A DNA stretch of 64,000 bases from assembly GCF_002893765.1 (NCBI RefSeq), contig NZ_CP025938.1:496001-560000 (forward strand), given 5' to 3'. The DNA is from Tamlana carrageenivorans (GTDB lineage Bacteria > Bacteroidota > Bacteroidia > Flavobacteriales > Flavobacteriaceae). This document shows positions 10,565 to 20,833 of this stretch, piece after piece. The translations under genes and the position numbers were made by a program. Position 1 is the first letter of the stretch. Each line of letters opens with the position of its first letter. The notes below the pieces were generated by a model. It made no database searches and was not told where the DNA came from. It was given only the letters and a program-made list of their open reading frames with translations.

Positions 10565-13432
10565 TTATTTTAAAGAAATCGTCTGTTCTGTACCATCATA
10601 GGTTACGGTTAGCCCTTCGGATTCAAAATCAAAAGGCTTTGGATTCTTTTGATCTACAAAAACGATGTTAAAAGTGCGTTCTTTAAGCATACCTTTAAAT
10701 TCGCCTTGACGATTTCCTATAGTTAATACACCTTCATCATTATAACGAAATGGAATAAGCGCATAATCGCCTTTTTCGTAATTGTAATTTCCGCCTTCAT
10801 CTTCATATAAATTAAAAGTTCCATTTTGGCCTCCATATACATATAGTGTTATATTCTCAGCTTTTTTCTCATCGGTATACTGAATTTTTGGTCCTACTGG
10901 AATAATGGATCCAGCTTTAATAAATAAAGGTATTCGCTCATATGGCGCATCAATATTTAAGGTTTGTCCTCCATTAATAGATTCACCTGAATAGAAGTCG
11001 TACCATTGGGTTTCTGAAGGAAAATAAACAGCTCTGTTCCGAGCTTCGTATTCATACACAGGAGCCACCATAAATGCTGGTCCAAACATGAATTGATCGC
11101 CTATATTTTCTGCCGTTTTATCTGTACTAAAATCCATGACTAAAGGACGCATTATCGTATAATCGTCGAAATAAGTTTTGCCAGCTAGTGTATAAATGTA
11201 CGGCATTAACCTGTAGCGCAAATTGGTGTAATAAGTAATGGATTGGTAAGCAGGGTGCTCTTTGGGTGCAATATTCCAAACTTCACGAAAAGGGTATTGC
11301 CCATGTGCTCTAAACAAGGGAGCAAATGCACCAAATTGGTACCAACGGGTATTAAGTTCTCGCCATTCTTTGTAGTCGGCATTTTCCTTCCCTGTCTTAT
11401 TATAAATCGTTTGACCAGCTACATAGCGATCTTCAACACAAAAACCACCAATATCCATAGTCCAATATGGAATACCACTAACAGCAAAATTTAGTCCTGC
11501 CGAAATTTGAGCTTTCATATCTTCCCAGCGCGTGGCAATATCACCACTCCACGTCGCTGTGGAATAACGCTGCAATCCTGCAAAACCTGAACGGGTTAAT
11601 AAAAACACGCGTTTATTGGGCGCTACACTACGTTGTCCTTCATAAATGGCTTCGGCATTCATGAGGGCATAGGTGTTAAAATATTGGGTTGAAGGTCCCA
11701 ATGCTGTAGGGCCTTGTAACGATTTTCTATAATCCATATCGGTACAATCCAAAACATTAGGTTCACTCGCATCCATCCACCAGGCATCAATACCTAAAGG
11801 ATAATAATGCTCGTAAATTTGATTCCAAAACAATTTTCTAGCCCCTGCGGAATAAGCATCATAAAATGAACCTATATACCCTGGCCCTACCCAATCCCGA
11901 ATACTATCTTTAATGGCCTGTTGATACATCCAACCTTTATTATCAAACTCCTTAAAATGCTCGGTATTTTTATAAAATTTCGGCCATACTGAAATCATCA
12001 TTTTACCATGCATGGCATGAATAGAATCGACCATAGCTTTTGGGTCTGGAAAACGACTTTTTTCAAACTCATGACTTCCCCACTGGTCTTCTTCCCAATG
12101 ATTCCAATCCAATACAATATTATCAATAGGTATTTCCCGCGCTCTAAATTCTTTTAAAACTCCTAAAATTTCGTCTTGGGTTTTATAGCGCTCACGACTT
12201 TGCCAGTAGCCCATGGCCCATTTAGGCATAATTTGCGATTTACCCGTAAGTGTTCGATAGCCTTTAATGATATCGTCCATGGTTTCGCCATAAACAAAAT
12301 AATAATTTAAGCTTTTGTTCATTTCGCTCCACCAAACTTGATTATCCTTTTCTTCTTTTAGCTGAGGCGCTCTGGCACGTAAACCACAATATGAACTTCC
12401 TCCGTCTGGCTGCCATTCAATGCGTAAGGGCACGGATTTTCCTGCTTCTAAATTTAGTTTGAATTTATAGCTATTTGGATTCCACGCTGTTCTCCAACGT
12501 TCTGAAACTACCAATTCATTATTTATAAATACTTTTACATAGCCTGCATAATATAAGGTAAAGCTGAATTCGCCTGTTTCGGAAGCTTCAATAGCCCCTT
12601 CATAAGTGACATTTGATTGTTTTAATGGGAAATTTTGAGGTAAGTTTTTTATGCTTTTAACATCTTCAAAAAAGATAGATTTCTCATCTCTAATCAAAGT
12701 TTCTACACCTTTTTCTTTTGACGTATAAGTACCTGTAAGTTGACCTTTATTGCCGTTTTTATCATATAAAGTGAACAACTCATTGAGCTGTACATACGGA
12801 CGGCTATCACCAAATCTGCTTAGCGCATAACTATCCCAAAGCAAACCATAATTTTTATTAGAAACAATAAACGGTACAGAAACCTTGGTGTTATACTGAA
12901 ACAACTCTTCGCTTTTGCCTTTGTAATTAAACTCATCGGCTTGGTGTTGACCTAAACCATAAAAGGCCTCATCGGATGGGGAGTCAAAAATTTGACGTAC
13001 GGTATAGCCCTCCGTACCTTCTACTTCAATGGGGTTAAACCGTTTGCCGCCACCTGTAGCTTCAGCTAAAATTAGGTTTCCCGATTTATCTTTAAACCGA
13101 ATACCGCCATCCATAAGAGACACCATGGCGTTTACTTTTTTGGTTGATAACTTTACGGAATCTCCTATTTCTACAACATCAAAAGCTACTTTATTATTTG
13201 GGTCTACTATAATTAAGCTACTGTCTTTTGGAAATGCTTGTTCGGGTATTGCCGACACATGAATGAGGGCGTTACCCAAAACCTCTAAACTAATTGTTTT
13301 AGCATCGGCACTATCATTTTTGGGAATATGAATTAGAATCCCTCGATCGGTACTTGAAAAAGACTTTTCTTTGATAGCACAAGCCGCTAAAAACAACCCT
13401 AACAGGCCGAAGATTAATTTATTTTTAATCAT
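10565..13432 (-). CDS. GH31 alpha-xylosidase-like lipoprotein with PA14 insert
   Basis: A 955-residue GH31 enzyme with a lipobox (LAAC). A PA14 domain is inserted in the N-terminal part at about residues 230-355 (LTGTYTSKEKGVETLI to CGLRARAPQ), an arrangement known from xyloglucan alpha-xylosidases. The nucleophile Asp is in the signature WWMDASEPN near residue 552, and YWTMDIGGF and RFGDSRPY-type blocks are also seen. With GH95, GH42, GH5 and GH3 around it, removal of alpha-1,6-xylose from xyloglucan oligosaccharides is the best reading. GH31 also contains alpha-glucosidases, so specificity is inferred. Confidence 0.88.
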   Translation of the reverse strand: MIKNKLIFGLLGLFLAACAIKEKSFSSTDRGILIHIPKNDSADAKTISLEVLGNALIHVSAIPEQAFPKDSSLIIVDPNNKVAFDVVEIGDSVKLSTKKVNAMVSLMDGGIRFKDKSGNLILAEATGGGKRFNPIEVEGTEGYTVRQIFDSPSDEAFYGLGQHQADEFNYKGKSEELFQYNTKVSVPFIVSNKNYGLLWDSYALSRFGDSRPYVQLNELFTLYDKNGNKGQLTGTYTSKEKGVETLIRDEKSIFFEDVKSIKNLPQNFPLKQSNVTYEGAIEASETGEFSFTLYYAGYVKVFINNELVVSERWRTAWNPNSYKFKLNLEAGKSVPLRIEWQPDGGSSYCGLRARAPQLKEEKDNQVWWSEMNKSLNYYFVYGETMDDIIKGYRTLTGKSQIMPKWAMGYWQSRERYKTQDEILGVLKEFRAREIPIDNIVLDWNHWEEDQWGSHEFEKSRFPDPKAMVDSIHAMHGKMMISVWPKFYKNTEHFKEFDNKGWMYQQAIKDSIRDWVGPGYIGSFYDAYSAGARKLFWNQIYEHYYPLGIDAWWMDASEPNVLDCTDMDYRKSLQGPTALGPSTQYFNTYALMNAEAIYEGQRSVAPNKRVFLLTRSGFAGLQRYSTATWSGDIATRWEDMKAQISAGLNFAVSGIPYWTMDIGGFCVEDRYVAGQTIYNKTGKENADYKEWRELNTRWYQFGAFAPLFRAHGQYPFREVWNIAPKEHPAYQSITYYTNLRYRLMPYIYTLAGKTYFDDYTIMRPLVMDFSTDKTAENIGDQFMFGPAFMVAPVYEYEARNRAVYFPSETQWYDFYSGESINGGQTLNIDAPYERIPLFIKAGSIIPVGPKIQYTDEKKAENITLYVYGGQNGTFNLYEDEGGNYNYEKGDYALIPFRYNDEGVLTIGNRQGEFKGMLKERTFNIVFVDQKNPKPFDFESEGLTVTYDGTEQTISLK

Positions 13433-13555
13433 TTTTATTTGAATGTGATTTATTTTTTTGTGTACGCATTTTGAATTTGATTATTCAGATCATTTCATAA
13501 GGCTTCTTGGATTTCTTTTGAAAGCGTCAACAAAACCTCAGCTGAATGGAAAATA

Positions 13556-13602
13556 TTAAGTGTAGGGTTTTACTAATACGCAGTAAAACCCTAAGCACTT
13601 AA
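13556..13602 (-). terminator. Intra-operon hairpin between binding and enzyme genes
   Basis: Two nested perfect arms, TTAAGTG/CACTTAA and AGGGTTTTACT/AGTAAAACCCT, with a 7-nt loop. On the minus-strand transcript the stem is followed by TATTTTCC, only a weak U tract. It may be a leaky terminator or an mRNA processing/stability site that keeps susCD-type mRNA above enzyme mRNA. The rest of the 246-bp gap shows no gene. Confidence 0.6.
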
Positions 13603-13678
13603 TACTCCTCAACAAATTCAAATCATTTTCCGAATTCATGATTAATACAAAACGGAAAACCATCAAAATGTATAAGAT

Positions 13679-15586
13679 TTAAAACATTTCTATCTTGTCT
13701 ACCGTTGCCGTAACTGCTGTCAGGTCGGTAATATCAGCGCCTAAACCAAAAATATCGATCACGAAAACTACGGCTCCAGAAACATCCTGTCCAGGCGTGA
13801 GTATAACAGTATAAGTACCATCACCAGTAATATTGGTGTCGCCACTATTTTTTGTGCCTTCACCCCAATACCCAAAGGCCCAGCCTGCGGAAGCGTATTG
13901 GTAATCTGCTGTGTAATTACCTACTGCGCCACTAGCTAAATTGATACCACTAAGCGTAAAGGTAATTTCAATACGGTCGGTTATAGCCACATCGTTAGGA
14001 TTCAGTGGTGGATCGGAAAAAGTAGTTCCAAATTCATTAAAGAATTCGAGTCTGAGATTACCATTACCTTCCAAATCACCATACACAAACTTAGAATTAT
14101 CGAAAGTCAACTCAGTTCCTGTTGGTTGTGAAGGCGTTACAGCACCACCAGTATCTAAAACAAAATGGAACACCATGTATTCGTTCTTTCCAGTTTCATC
14201 TCTTTTCCCAAACCATATATCGGTTACAACACCCGCTGTTTTGGCTGTTTTAACAATTTTCCATTGGTTTAAAGAAGTCGTAGTAGCTGTAGCCCAAGAA
14301 CTTCCTATTGGAAATGTAGGAGTAATGTTTGAAAATGTAATGATATTGGTTCCAGACTCGGTTACATAAGTTCCATCACTTTGTACCCCATTACTATCTA
14401 TGGTTGAAATGGTACCGTCGTTAGAAAATGTAATTTTATTATTGATTACAGTAGCTTCGTCGGCCGAGGTATATCCTGGCCATCCTGCAGCCTCATAATC
14501 GGCTGAAGTTTGCCAACCATTTAACAAGTTTCCGTCGAGGTCGGTCCAATCAAACGGACTATCTGGACTCATGTACCAAGTTTTAGATGTAGTTGTCGTG
14601 GTTGTGAGTAGATCATCTACTGTTCCGCCGTCAAGATCGATATCTGGCGTAGGATCTGGAAGATCTTCGGGCACCCAGTTATCGCTATATTCTTTGGTGA
14701 TATAATTAAATACTAGGGTTGCAGCACCATCACAACTATCTTTTCTTAAAACACCAAGTTGAAGTGTGTTTTCGGTGATCGAAAATATTTTCATGGTATA
14801 CCAATTGTCTACACAAGCATCATTTTCATTGGTATGTAAAATCGTTGCTCCCGATGTCGTCAATATTTTAGCATCAGCATCCAAGAAATACGTGCCAGAT
14901 TCTTGTCCGTAACTCGGAATCATCAAATGATCGGTGGTTAAAAATGGCCCACCATCCAAACTAAACGTCATGGTACCATAATCGCCTTGAGCAGCAATCC
15001 ACTCATTACCTATCCAATCTGGACTCCAATTCCAACAATCGTCGCCATAGCAACCAGTATCACCACCATCCCAAGGACCGCCACTTTCTAACCAGGCATT
15101 ATCAACTCCGTAAAAATACATGGGGCCGTTAAAATATTTAGAAACGCCATTGGCATCTAAATCGAGCACCCATGTTTTAGATTCTCCCACACCACCAGAT
15201 AGCAAGTTCCATAATGGATCATCTACATAACTTAAATTATCATCGGTAACTGTTATTGTAACTGGATCCAGCTCGACCAAACCACCAGGAGTTACTGCCG
15301 TAATTTTAATGGTATAATCACCTTTAAAAGCGTACTTAACCACTTCTGTAGCTTTGTTTGAGCGCCCTGTTTCGTAGTCCCAAGTTAAAGTCACTCCTTT
15401 GGTTTCATTGGTCATGATAACCGTATTTCCTCCAGGGTCGACTGTAAAATCTTGTTCAATACTGTATTTGATATCAGATTTATCGAGTGTTTTTCCCAAA
15501 GCATGATTTTCTGGCTCGCAAGAGGTCATTAAAAACGCCACTCCAAACACAAAAAATGATACCAATAGATTTTTAATATTTTTCAT
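13679..15586 (-). CDS. Surface glycan-binding lipoprotein (SusE/F position)
   Basis: A 635-residue lipoprotein (MTSCEPE lipobox) at the SusE/F position right after susD. Residues about 40-115 look like a PKD domain (TLTWDYETGRS and GDYTIKITAVTPGG). Two related beta-rich blocks follow, each starting with a SKTW motif (ESKTWVLDLDANG, TSKTWYMSPDSP), then a C-terminal beta-sandwich rich in Gly and Asp. It has no catalytic signature. Such proteins hold the glycan at the surface for the SusCD complex. Sequence in this class diverges strongly, so the ligand is inferred from the locus. Confidence 0.75.
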   Translation of the reverse strand: MKNIKNLLVSFFVFGVAFLMTSCEPENHALGKTLDKSDIKYSIEQDFTVDPGGNTVIMTNETKGVTLTWDYETGRSNKATEVVKYAFKGDYTIKITAVTPGGLVELDPVTITVTDDNLSYVDDPLWNLLSGGVGESKTWVLDLDANGVSKYFNGPMYFYGVDNAWLESGGPWDGGDTGCYGDDCWNWSPDWIGNEWIAAQGDYGTMTFSLDGGPFLTTDHLMIPSYGQESGTYFLDADAKILTTSGATILHTNENDACVDNWYTMKIFSITENTLQLGVLRKDSCDGAATLVFNYITKEYSDNWVPEDLPDPTPDIDLDGGTVDDLLTTTTTTSKTWYMSPDSPFDWTDLDGNLLNGWQTSADYEAAGWPGYTSADEATVINNKITFSNDGTISTIDSNGVQSDGTYVTESGTNIITFSNITPTFPIGSSWATATTTSLNQWKIVKTAKTAGVVTDIWFGKRDETGKNEYMVFHFVLDTGGAVTPSQPTGTELTFDNSKFVYGDLEGNGNLRLEFFNEFGTTFSDPPLNPNDVAITDRIEITFTLSGINLASGAVGNYTADYQYASAGWAFGYWGEGTKNSGDTNITGDGTYTVILTPGQDVSGAVVFVIDIFGLGADITDLTAVTATVDKIEMF

Positions 15587-15613
15587 TCTTAAAAAATTTA
15601 GTTTAGTTAAAAA

Positions 15614-17209
15614 TTACCATCCAGCATTTTGCTTTAAAACTCCACCAGACAATGTAATTTGTGTATTTGGAATTTGTTGCAAGCCACTAGTCGCTTGAAT
15701 ATTACTAGCAGAAATTGTTTTCGTTTCTGCTACACCGCCACTTAACAAAGTGGTTGTTTCGGCAATGGTTGAAGCTGCCGTGTTTACGCCCTGACGTAAA
15801 AGATCGTAGTAACGTACCCCCTCTAAAGCAAATTCCAGATGTCTTTCTTCTAAAATATTGTCCTGAGAAACGGTTTTACTCACAAAATTCGATTTATAGG
15901 CGCGTTGTCTTACTTCATCATAATAAGCTTGGGCATTTGAGCTACCTAATTCGACCGCCATTAAAAGCACATCGGCGTACCTTAACACTACATAATCTTG
16001 GTATTGATTGATTTGAAAATCGGTAACCCCATACTCATTTACTGAAGAAATTGGATTGCCGTCTTCATCCAAAATAGACATAGGCGTATATTTTTTATTG
16101 TAATACCCTGTATACTCGCGTTGGTTGTCAATTTTATCAAACGGAACACCTTCATCATCTACCGAAATAACTGTAGCAGTTTTACGCATATCGGTATCGC
16201 TGTAGGCATCCCAAAGTTTTGAATTTACAGTTACGCCCCAACCGTTTCCGTAAGGCACATAAGAATACTCACGCATTCCGAATAAAACCAACCAATGGTT
16301 CCCATCGGTATTTCCGTTGTAATCACTAGTATAAGTATAGCGAATTGAAAATACGATTTCTTCATTATCTTCTCCTGCATAATTTATTCCTGCCGCTGCC
16401 GCCGATACAGGCCACAAACTTGCAAAATCATCAACTAATCCGTGACCGCTAGATGCGATAACATCCTCTAAATGCGCTAAGACCTCCTGTTTTGAAACTA
16501 CACCAACCAAATCTGACGTACCGTAATATCCTGTATAATATAAAAACACACGAGCTAATAGAGATTTAGCTGCCCATTTCGTTACGCGACCCGCATCAAC
16601 CGTATTATAAGTTCCTGTTGTGAGGTTATTAGAAGCGAAAAGTAAATCTTCAGCAATTACCTGATACACATCGGCAGGATCGGCTTGTGGTATATTTTCT
16701 GTTGAAGGCTCTGTTAATAACGGAATGTTACCCCAAAGGCGTACCATCTCAAAATAAACATAAGCACGAATAAACTTGGTTTCAGACTCAATAGTCATTC
16801 TTAAAGTATCGTTACCCTCCCAATTAATTTGATCCATTTTTGAAAGCAGCACATTACAACGGTAAATGGCTTTATAGTACGCCACCCAGTTATCGTTAAA
16901 AATATCGACGAAACTTGGAGCTCTGGTGATATCAAATTCATCTAAAGCCGCATAGTTATAGGCATCGGCATTTCCTGTACCACCAAAGCAATCATCTGAA
17001 AAAATCTCGGTTGCCACTGGAAGTCCCACACCTGAAGCTCCTGTTGCGACTTGGAGACCGTCGTAACAACCTACTAACGCGGTAAAAGCATCGTCGGTGG
17101 TGGTATAAAAATTGGTATCGGTTAACTGTGTTAAGGGCTCGGTTTCTATATCGCAAGAGCCTAGAGATAAAACCCCTAAACATAAAATGTATATATATCT
17201 AATTTTCAT
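15614..17209 (-). CDS. susD-like: SusD/RagB-family glycan-binding lipoprotein
   Basis: A 531-residue SusD-family lipoprotein (LGSCDIETEPL lipobox, the typical SusD start). TPR-like helices carry FIRAYVYFEMVRLWGNIPLLTEP and KWAAKSLLARVFLYYTGYYG; the C-terminal RagB/SusD region has YVVLRYADVLLMAVE and LEERHLEFALEGVRYYDLLRQG. It forms the lid of the SusC transporter and binds oligosaccharides. It lies 11 bp after susC and 27 bp before the glycan-binding lipoprotein. Confidence 0.95.
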   Translation of the reverse strand: MKIRYIYILCLGVLSLGSCDIETEPLTQLTDTNFYTTTDDAFTALVGCYDGLQVATGASGVGLPVATEIFSDDCFGGTGNADAYNYAALDEFDITRAPSFVDIFNDNWVAYYKAIYRCNVLLSKMDQINWEGNDTLRMTIESETKFIRAYVYFEMVRLWGNIPLLTEPSTENIPQADPADVYQVIAEDLLFASNNLTTGTYNTVDAGRVTKWAAKSLLARVFLYYTGYYGTSDLVGVVSKQEVLAHLEDVIASSGHGLVDDFASLWPVSAAAAGINYAGEDNEEIVFSIRYTYTSDYNGNTDGNHWLVLFGMREYSYVPYGNGWGVTVNSKLWDAYSDTDMRKTATVISVDDEGVPFDKIDNQREYTGYYNKKYTPMSILDEDGNPISSVNEYGVTDFQINQYQDYVVLRYADVLLMAVELGSSNAQAYYDEVRQRAYKSNFVSKTVSQDNILEERHLEFALEGVRYYDLLRQGVNTAASTIAETTTLLSGGVAETKTISASNIQATSGLQQIPNTQITLSGGVLKQNAGW

Positions 17210-17220
17210 TTTTTTTGTTT

Positions 17221-20200
17221 TTAAAGTTTAACATTTAAGCCCATCATTATGGTTCTTGGCCTTGGGTAATATCCAATATCGACACCAGATGACGAACCAT
17301 CTGTTCCGAATCCTACTTCAGGATCCATACCTTCATATTTGGTAAAAGTGTAAAGATTTAATACTGAGAAGTATACTCTTAATTCTTTAGCAAATAAGGG
17401 CTTACTAGATCTTAATTTCGCTAAATCTAAACCAACGGTTAAGGTATTTATTCTTAAGAAATCGCCATCCTTAACATACAAATCTGAAAAATCTGCGAAA
17501 TTTTTACCATCCTCGGTGACTCTAGGAATGGTATTAGAAGAGCCTTCACCCGTCCAACGTTCTAATATATCTGAAGTATAATTATTAAAAGCACCTGGGT
17601 TTCTATAAGATTGCACCAGTTGATTTCCAGCCACACCGTTAGCCGATAATAAAAAGTCGAAAGCTTTGTAGTTTGCATAGAAAGAAAAACCATAAGTTAC
17701 ATCTGGATTAGGATCTCCAATCATGGTTTTATCTTCAATACTTATTCTACCATCTCCATTTAAGTCCTTATAAATGATATCCCCTGGCACGGCATTTGGC
17801 TGAATTCCTGCATCAGTTACTTCCTGTTGTGTTTGGTAAACACCATTGGTTTCATACCCCCAGAAATACCATAAAGGAAAACCGTCTTCGGCTCTATAAA
17901 ATTCTGGTGCATTATCATATAACTGATTGGTTTCGCCGTGAATAATACCATCGGCTGTTGGAATTTCACCTACTTTATTATCATTGTACGCGGCATTGGC
18001 TGAAATATTGTAATTAAAAGCTCCAATATTATTATTAAAATTTAAAGCCAATTCAACGCCTGTATTGGTTACGTTACCTCCATTAATAAATGGAGCATCT
18101 GCGCCTGCTGTTGCATAAATAGGTGCTATAATTAACCAATCTTTGTTGTCTTTCTTGTACCAATCGAAATTAACGCTTAACGCATTATTGAAAAACCTCG
18201 CATCAAAACCTACATTTATTTGCTCTGAAGTTTCCCATTTCAGATCTTTATTTGGCAACCTATTAGGGTAAGCTCCTGGCGTTAAAACACCTTCTTCATT
18301 TCCGAAAATATAATTAGTAGTTTCTGTTTGTATAGGCGCTAAAAATTGAAAAGCATCAATATTTTGGTTTCCTACTTGCCCCCAGCTTCCTCTCAATTTA
18401 AAGAAATTTATACCGCCAGAATCCTTCAAGAAATCTTCGTTTGATACAATCCAACCGGCGGAAACCGAAGGAAAGTATCCCCATTGATTATCAGGATGAA
18501 AATTTGACGAACCATCTGCTCTAAAAGTCGCATTGATTAAATACTTCTCTGAAAAATTATAGTTAAATCTTCCGAAATAAGACATTCTTCTGTTTTCAGA
18601 TTTTCCACCACCAACGCTCATTAGAGGGGCTCCCGTGCTATTGGTTGTATTATTTAGCCAAGCGTATTTTAATCCGCCTAGAATATTATTTACATTAGAT
18701 CCATTGATGTAAGTCCCATCATAATTAATTGAAGAGGATCCCACCATCGTTTCAAAATGATGATTTTCTGCAACATCAAATTTGTAAGTTAACAAATTAT
18801 CCCAGGTTATAGACTTCCCTTTATTCATACTTTGCGAGGTATTATCCTGCTCTCTAAAGGAATAAATAGATAAATTATAAGTTGGACTATAAGAATGTCC
18901 TTCACCAGCATAATAATCTAAACCTAAAGTGGTTCTAAAGGTTAAATTTTTAATCGGTTCAATTTCCAAGTACACATTACCTAGAAGCTTCTGGTTATCG
19001 CTCTCATTTTGATTATTATACAGCATTTCGGCATAAGGGTTGGCGCTACCAGACAACCATGGCGCACTATCGTTACTGGTGTCGTAATAATCTCCATTGC
19101 TGTCATACATCGGCAGCAGAGGACTTACTCTAAAAGTACTTCTTAAAGAGTTGTTATATTGATCACCGACTCCAATACCATTTTTTTTGATGTAAGCAAA
19201 ACTTAAATTTTCACCAAAGGTTACCACATCATTAAAGAGTTTATGTTCAGAATTAAATCGGAAATTATAACGTTCATAATTCGATAAATCACGACCACCT
19301 ACAATACCTTCCTGTCCGAAATACGAAAGTGAAGAAGAATACACTGAAGTTTCTGAACCTCCCGACACCCCTATAGAATAATTTTGAGTCGCTGCATTAT
19401 CTACAAACATCTCGTCTATCCAGTCGGTTCCATCTCCTAAATTAGCGATCTGGTCGTTTGTAAAATAGGGATTCTTCCCTGAGTTTAGGGCTGCTTCATT
19501 AACCATGGTCGCATATTCCTTAGTGTTTAACAAATCAACCTTTCTAGCCAAAGATTGGAGTCCGTAAAACTGATCGAAAGTAATTTGAGCAGACCCACGT
19601 TTTCCTTTTTTAGTAGTTACTAAAATCACTCCATTTGATGCTTGCGAGCCATAAATTGCAGCGGAAGCAGCATCTTTTAGGACCGAAATAGATTCAATAT
19701 CGGAGTTATTTAAATACGAAATATCACCAGTTAAAATACCATCGACCACATATAAAGGGTTACTACCTGAGGTAGATCCAACGCCTCTAATCACGACATT
19801 TAAACTTTCTCCTGGCTGGCCTGAAGTCGAGGTGATTTGCATCCCTGGCGTTTGCCCTTGCATCGCTTGAAGGGCATTTGCAGTATTCATTTTAGTTAAA
19901 TCATCGCCATCAACTTGAACACTTGCTCCTGTTACTAAGGCCTTTTTTTGAGTACCATACCCCACAACTACAACTTCATCTAAAGCAGCAGCATTTTCGG
20001 TAAGAACAATATCTAATTCGGCTTGACCATTTACAGGTACATTCGCTGTGGTATATCCTACGAAGGACACTTCCAGAACCGCTTCTTTGCTAGCAACAGT
20101 TAAAGTGAAATTCCCATCGAAATCGGTTTGTGTGCCATTAGTTGTATTTTTTTCAATAATATTAGCACCTGGTAAAGGTATGCCATAGTTATCGACAACT

Positions 20201-20646
20201 GTCCCTTTCAATATCCAATTTTGCTGAACTCCTAATGACTCCACTGAAGCAGTGGAAACCTTGGTTTCTGTCCCATTAGACGTTTCCTTTAGCAAAAATA
20301 TTTGCCTATCTACAATACGAAAAGCGGTATCGGTGCTTTGAAATACTTTGCTTAGTACATTATTTATAGATTCCTTTTCTACATTAATAGAGAGGGTGCG
20401 TTCTAGATTTACATCTTTTATTTTATAGACAAACCGGAACTCTGTAGAGCTCTCTATTTTATCTATAATTTGATGAACCGTAACGTTATTTAAGTTTAAC
20501 GATATTTTCGCTTTTTGCGAATACGAATTATTAGCTTGTAAGGTAAAAAATACAACTAATGTAAATAGAGCACTGAGCTTCATCTTTAAATCGAAATTTA
20601 GTGGTGGACGATGATAGCTTCTTCTCTTGTTAAGAAGTTTTTTCAT
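17221..20646 (-). CDS. susC-like: SusC-like TonB-dependent transporter with STN domain
   Basis: About 1141 residues from the chosen ATG; a start 15 codons upstream (20691) is open but lacks a signal-like context. A long N-terminal signal ends near SYSQ. An STN domain follows (VHQIIDKIESSTEFRFVYK, about residues 45-110), then a carboxypeptidase-regulatory-like beta-sandwich (LKGTVVDNYGIPLPGANI), the plug with DEVVVVGYGTQKKALVTGA, and the 22-strand barrel to the end. The STN domain is the part that talks to FecR-type anti-sigma factors, and a FecR gene sits directly upstream. It imports oligosaccharides across the outer membrane with SusD and TonB energy. Confidence 0.95.
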   Translation of the reverse strand: MKKLLNKRRSYHRPPLNFDLKMKLSALFTLVVFFTLQANNSYSQKAKISLNLNNVTVHQIIDKIESSTEFRFVYKIKDVNLERTLSINVEKESINNVLSKVFQSTDTAFRIVDRQIFLLKETSNGTETKVSTASVESLGVQQNWILKGTVVDNYGIPLPGANIIEKNTTNGTQTDFDGNFTLTVASKEAVLEVSFVGYTTANVPVNGQAELDIVLTENAAALDEVVVVGYGTQKKALVTGASVQVDGDDLTKMNTANALQAMQGQTPGMQITSTSGQPGESLNVVIRGVGSTSGSNPLYVVDGILTGDISYLNNSDIESISVLKDAASAAIYGSQASNGVILVTTKKGKRGSAQITFDQFYGLQSLARKVDLLNTKEYATMVNEAALNSGKNPYFTNDQIANLGDGTDWIDEMFVDNAATQNYSIGVSGGSETSVYSSSLSYFGQEGIVGGRDLSNYERYNFRFNSEHKLFNDVVTFGENLSFAYIKKNGIGVGDQYNNSLRSTFRVSPLLPMYDSNGDYYDTSNDSAPWLSGSANPYAEMLYNNQNESDNQKLLGNVYLEIEPIKNLTFRTTLGLDYYAGEGHSYSPTYNLSIYSFREQDNTSQSMNKGKSITWDNLLTYKFDVAENHHFETMVGSSSINYDGTYINGSNVNNILGGLKYAWLNNTTNSTGAPLMSVGGGKSENRRMSYFGRFNYNFSEKYLINATFRADGSSNFHPDNQWGYFPSVSAGWIVSNEDFLKDSGGINFFKLRGSWGQVGNQNIDAFQFLAPIQTETTNYIFGNEEGVLTPGAYPNRLPNKDLKWETSEQINVGFDARFFNNALSVNFDWYKKDNKDWLIIAPIYATAGADAPFINGGNVTNTGVELALNFNNNIGAFNYNISANAAYNDNKVGEIPTADGIIHGETNQLYDNAPEFYRAEDGFPLWYFWGYETNGVYQTQQEVTDAGIQPNAVPGDIIYKDLNGDGRISIEDKTMIGDPNPDVTYGFSFYANYKAFDFLLSANGVAGNQLVQSYRNPGAFNNYTSDILERWTGEGSSNTIPRVTEDGKNFADFSDLYVKDGDFLRINTLTVGLDLAKLRSSKPLFAKELRVYFSVLNLYTFTKYEGMDPEVGFGTDGSSSGVDIGYYPRPRTIMMGLNVKL

Positions 20647-20700
20647 ACTTTTGAAATGTTTAATTGTGGTTATTAAGTTTAGTTTAATCACATCTTTTAT

Positions 20701-20732
20701 AAATCGGGAAATGCGTCACCATTTTCCGATTT
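20701..20732 (-). promoter_or_regulatory. Hairpin between fecR and susC
   Basis: Imperfect inverted repeat AAATCGGGAAATG / CATTTTCCGATTT with a 6-nt loop, in the leader just upstream of susC on the minus strand. The T run lies on the plus-strand side, so it is not a clean minus-strand terminator. It could be an mRNA stability element that separates regulatory from transport genes. Confidence 0.45.
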
Positions 20733-20833
20733 TTTTGTTCTTCATTTTAACTTGAAGATTAAAGATATGCTTGTGGTCTTATACCGAATGGTATGATATA
20801 CAGAATGAACTACGTCATAGGCAAAATTTGCTT

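Noticed and set aside
13941..14369. 142-codon plus-strand frame inside the glycan-binding gene
   Set aside because: Shadow of the sense gene with Ser/Val-rich, unfolded-looking sequence.
20647..20691. Upstream ATG for the SusC-like gene
   Set aside because: It adds 15 residues before a natural MKKLL-type start and signal region; the later ATG fits the family better.
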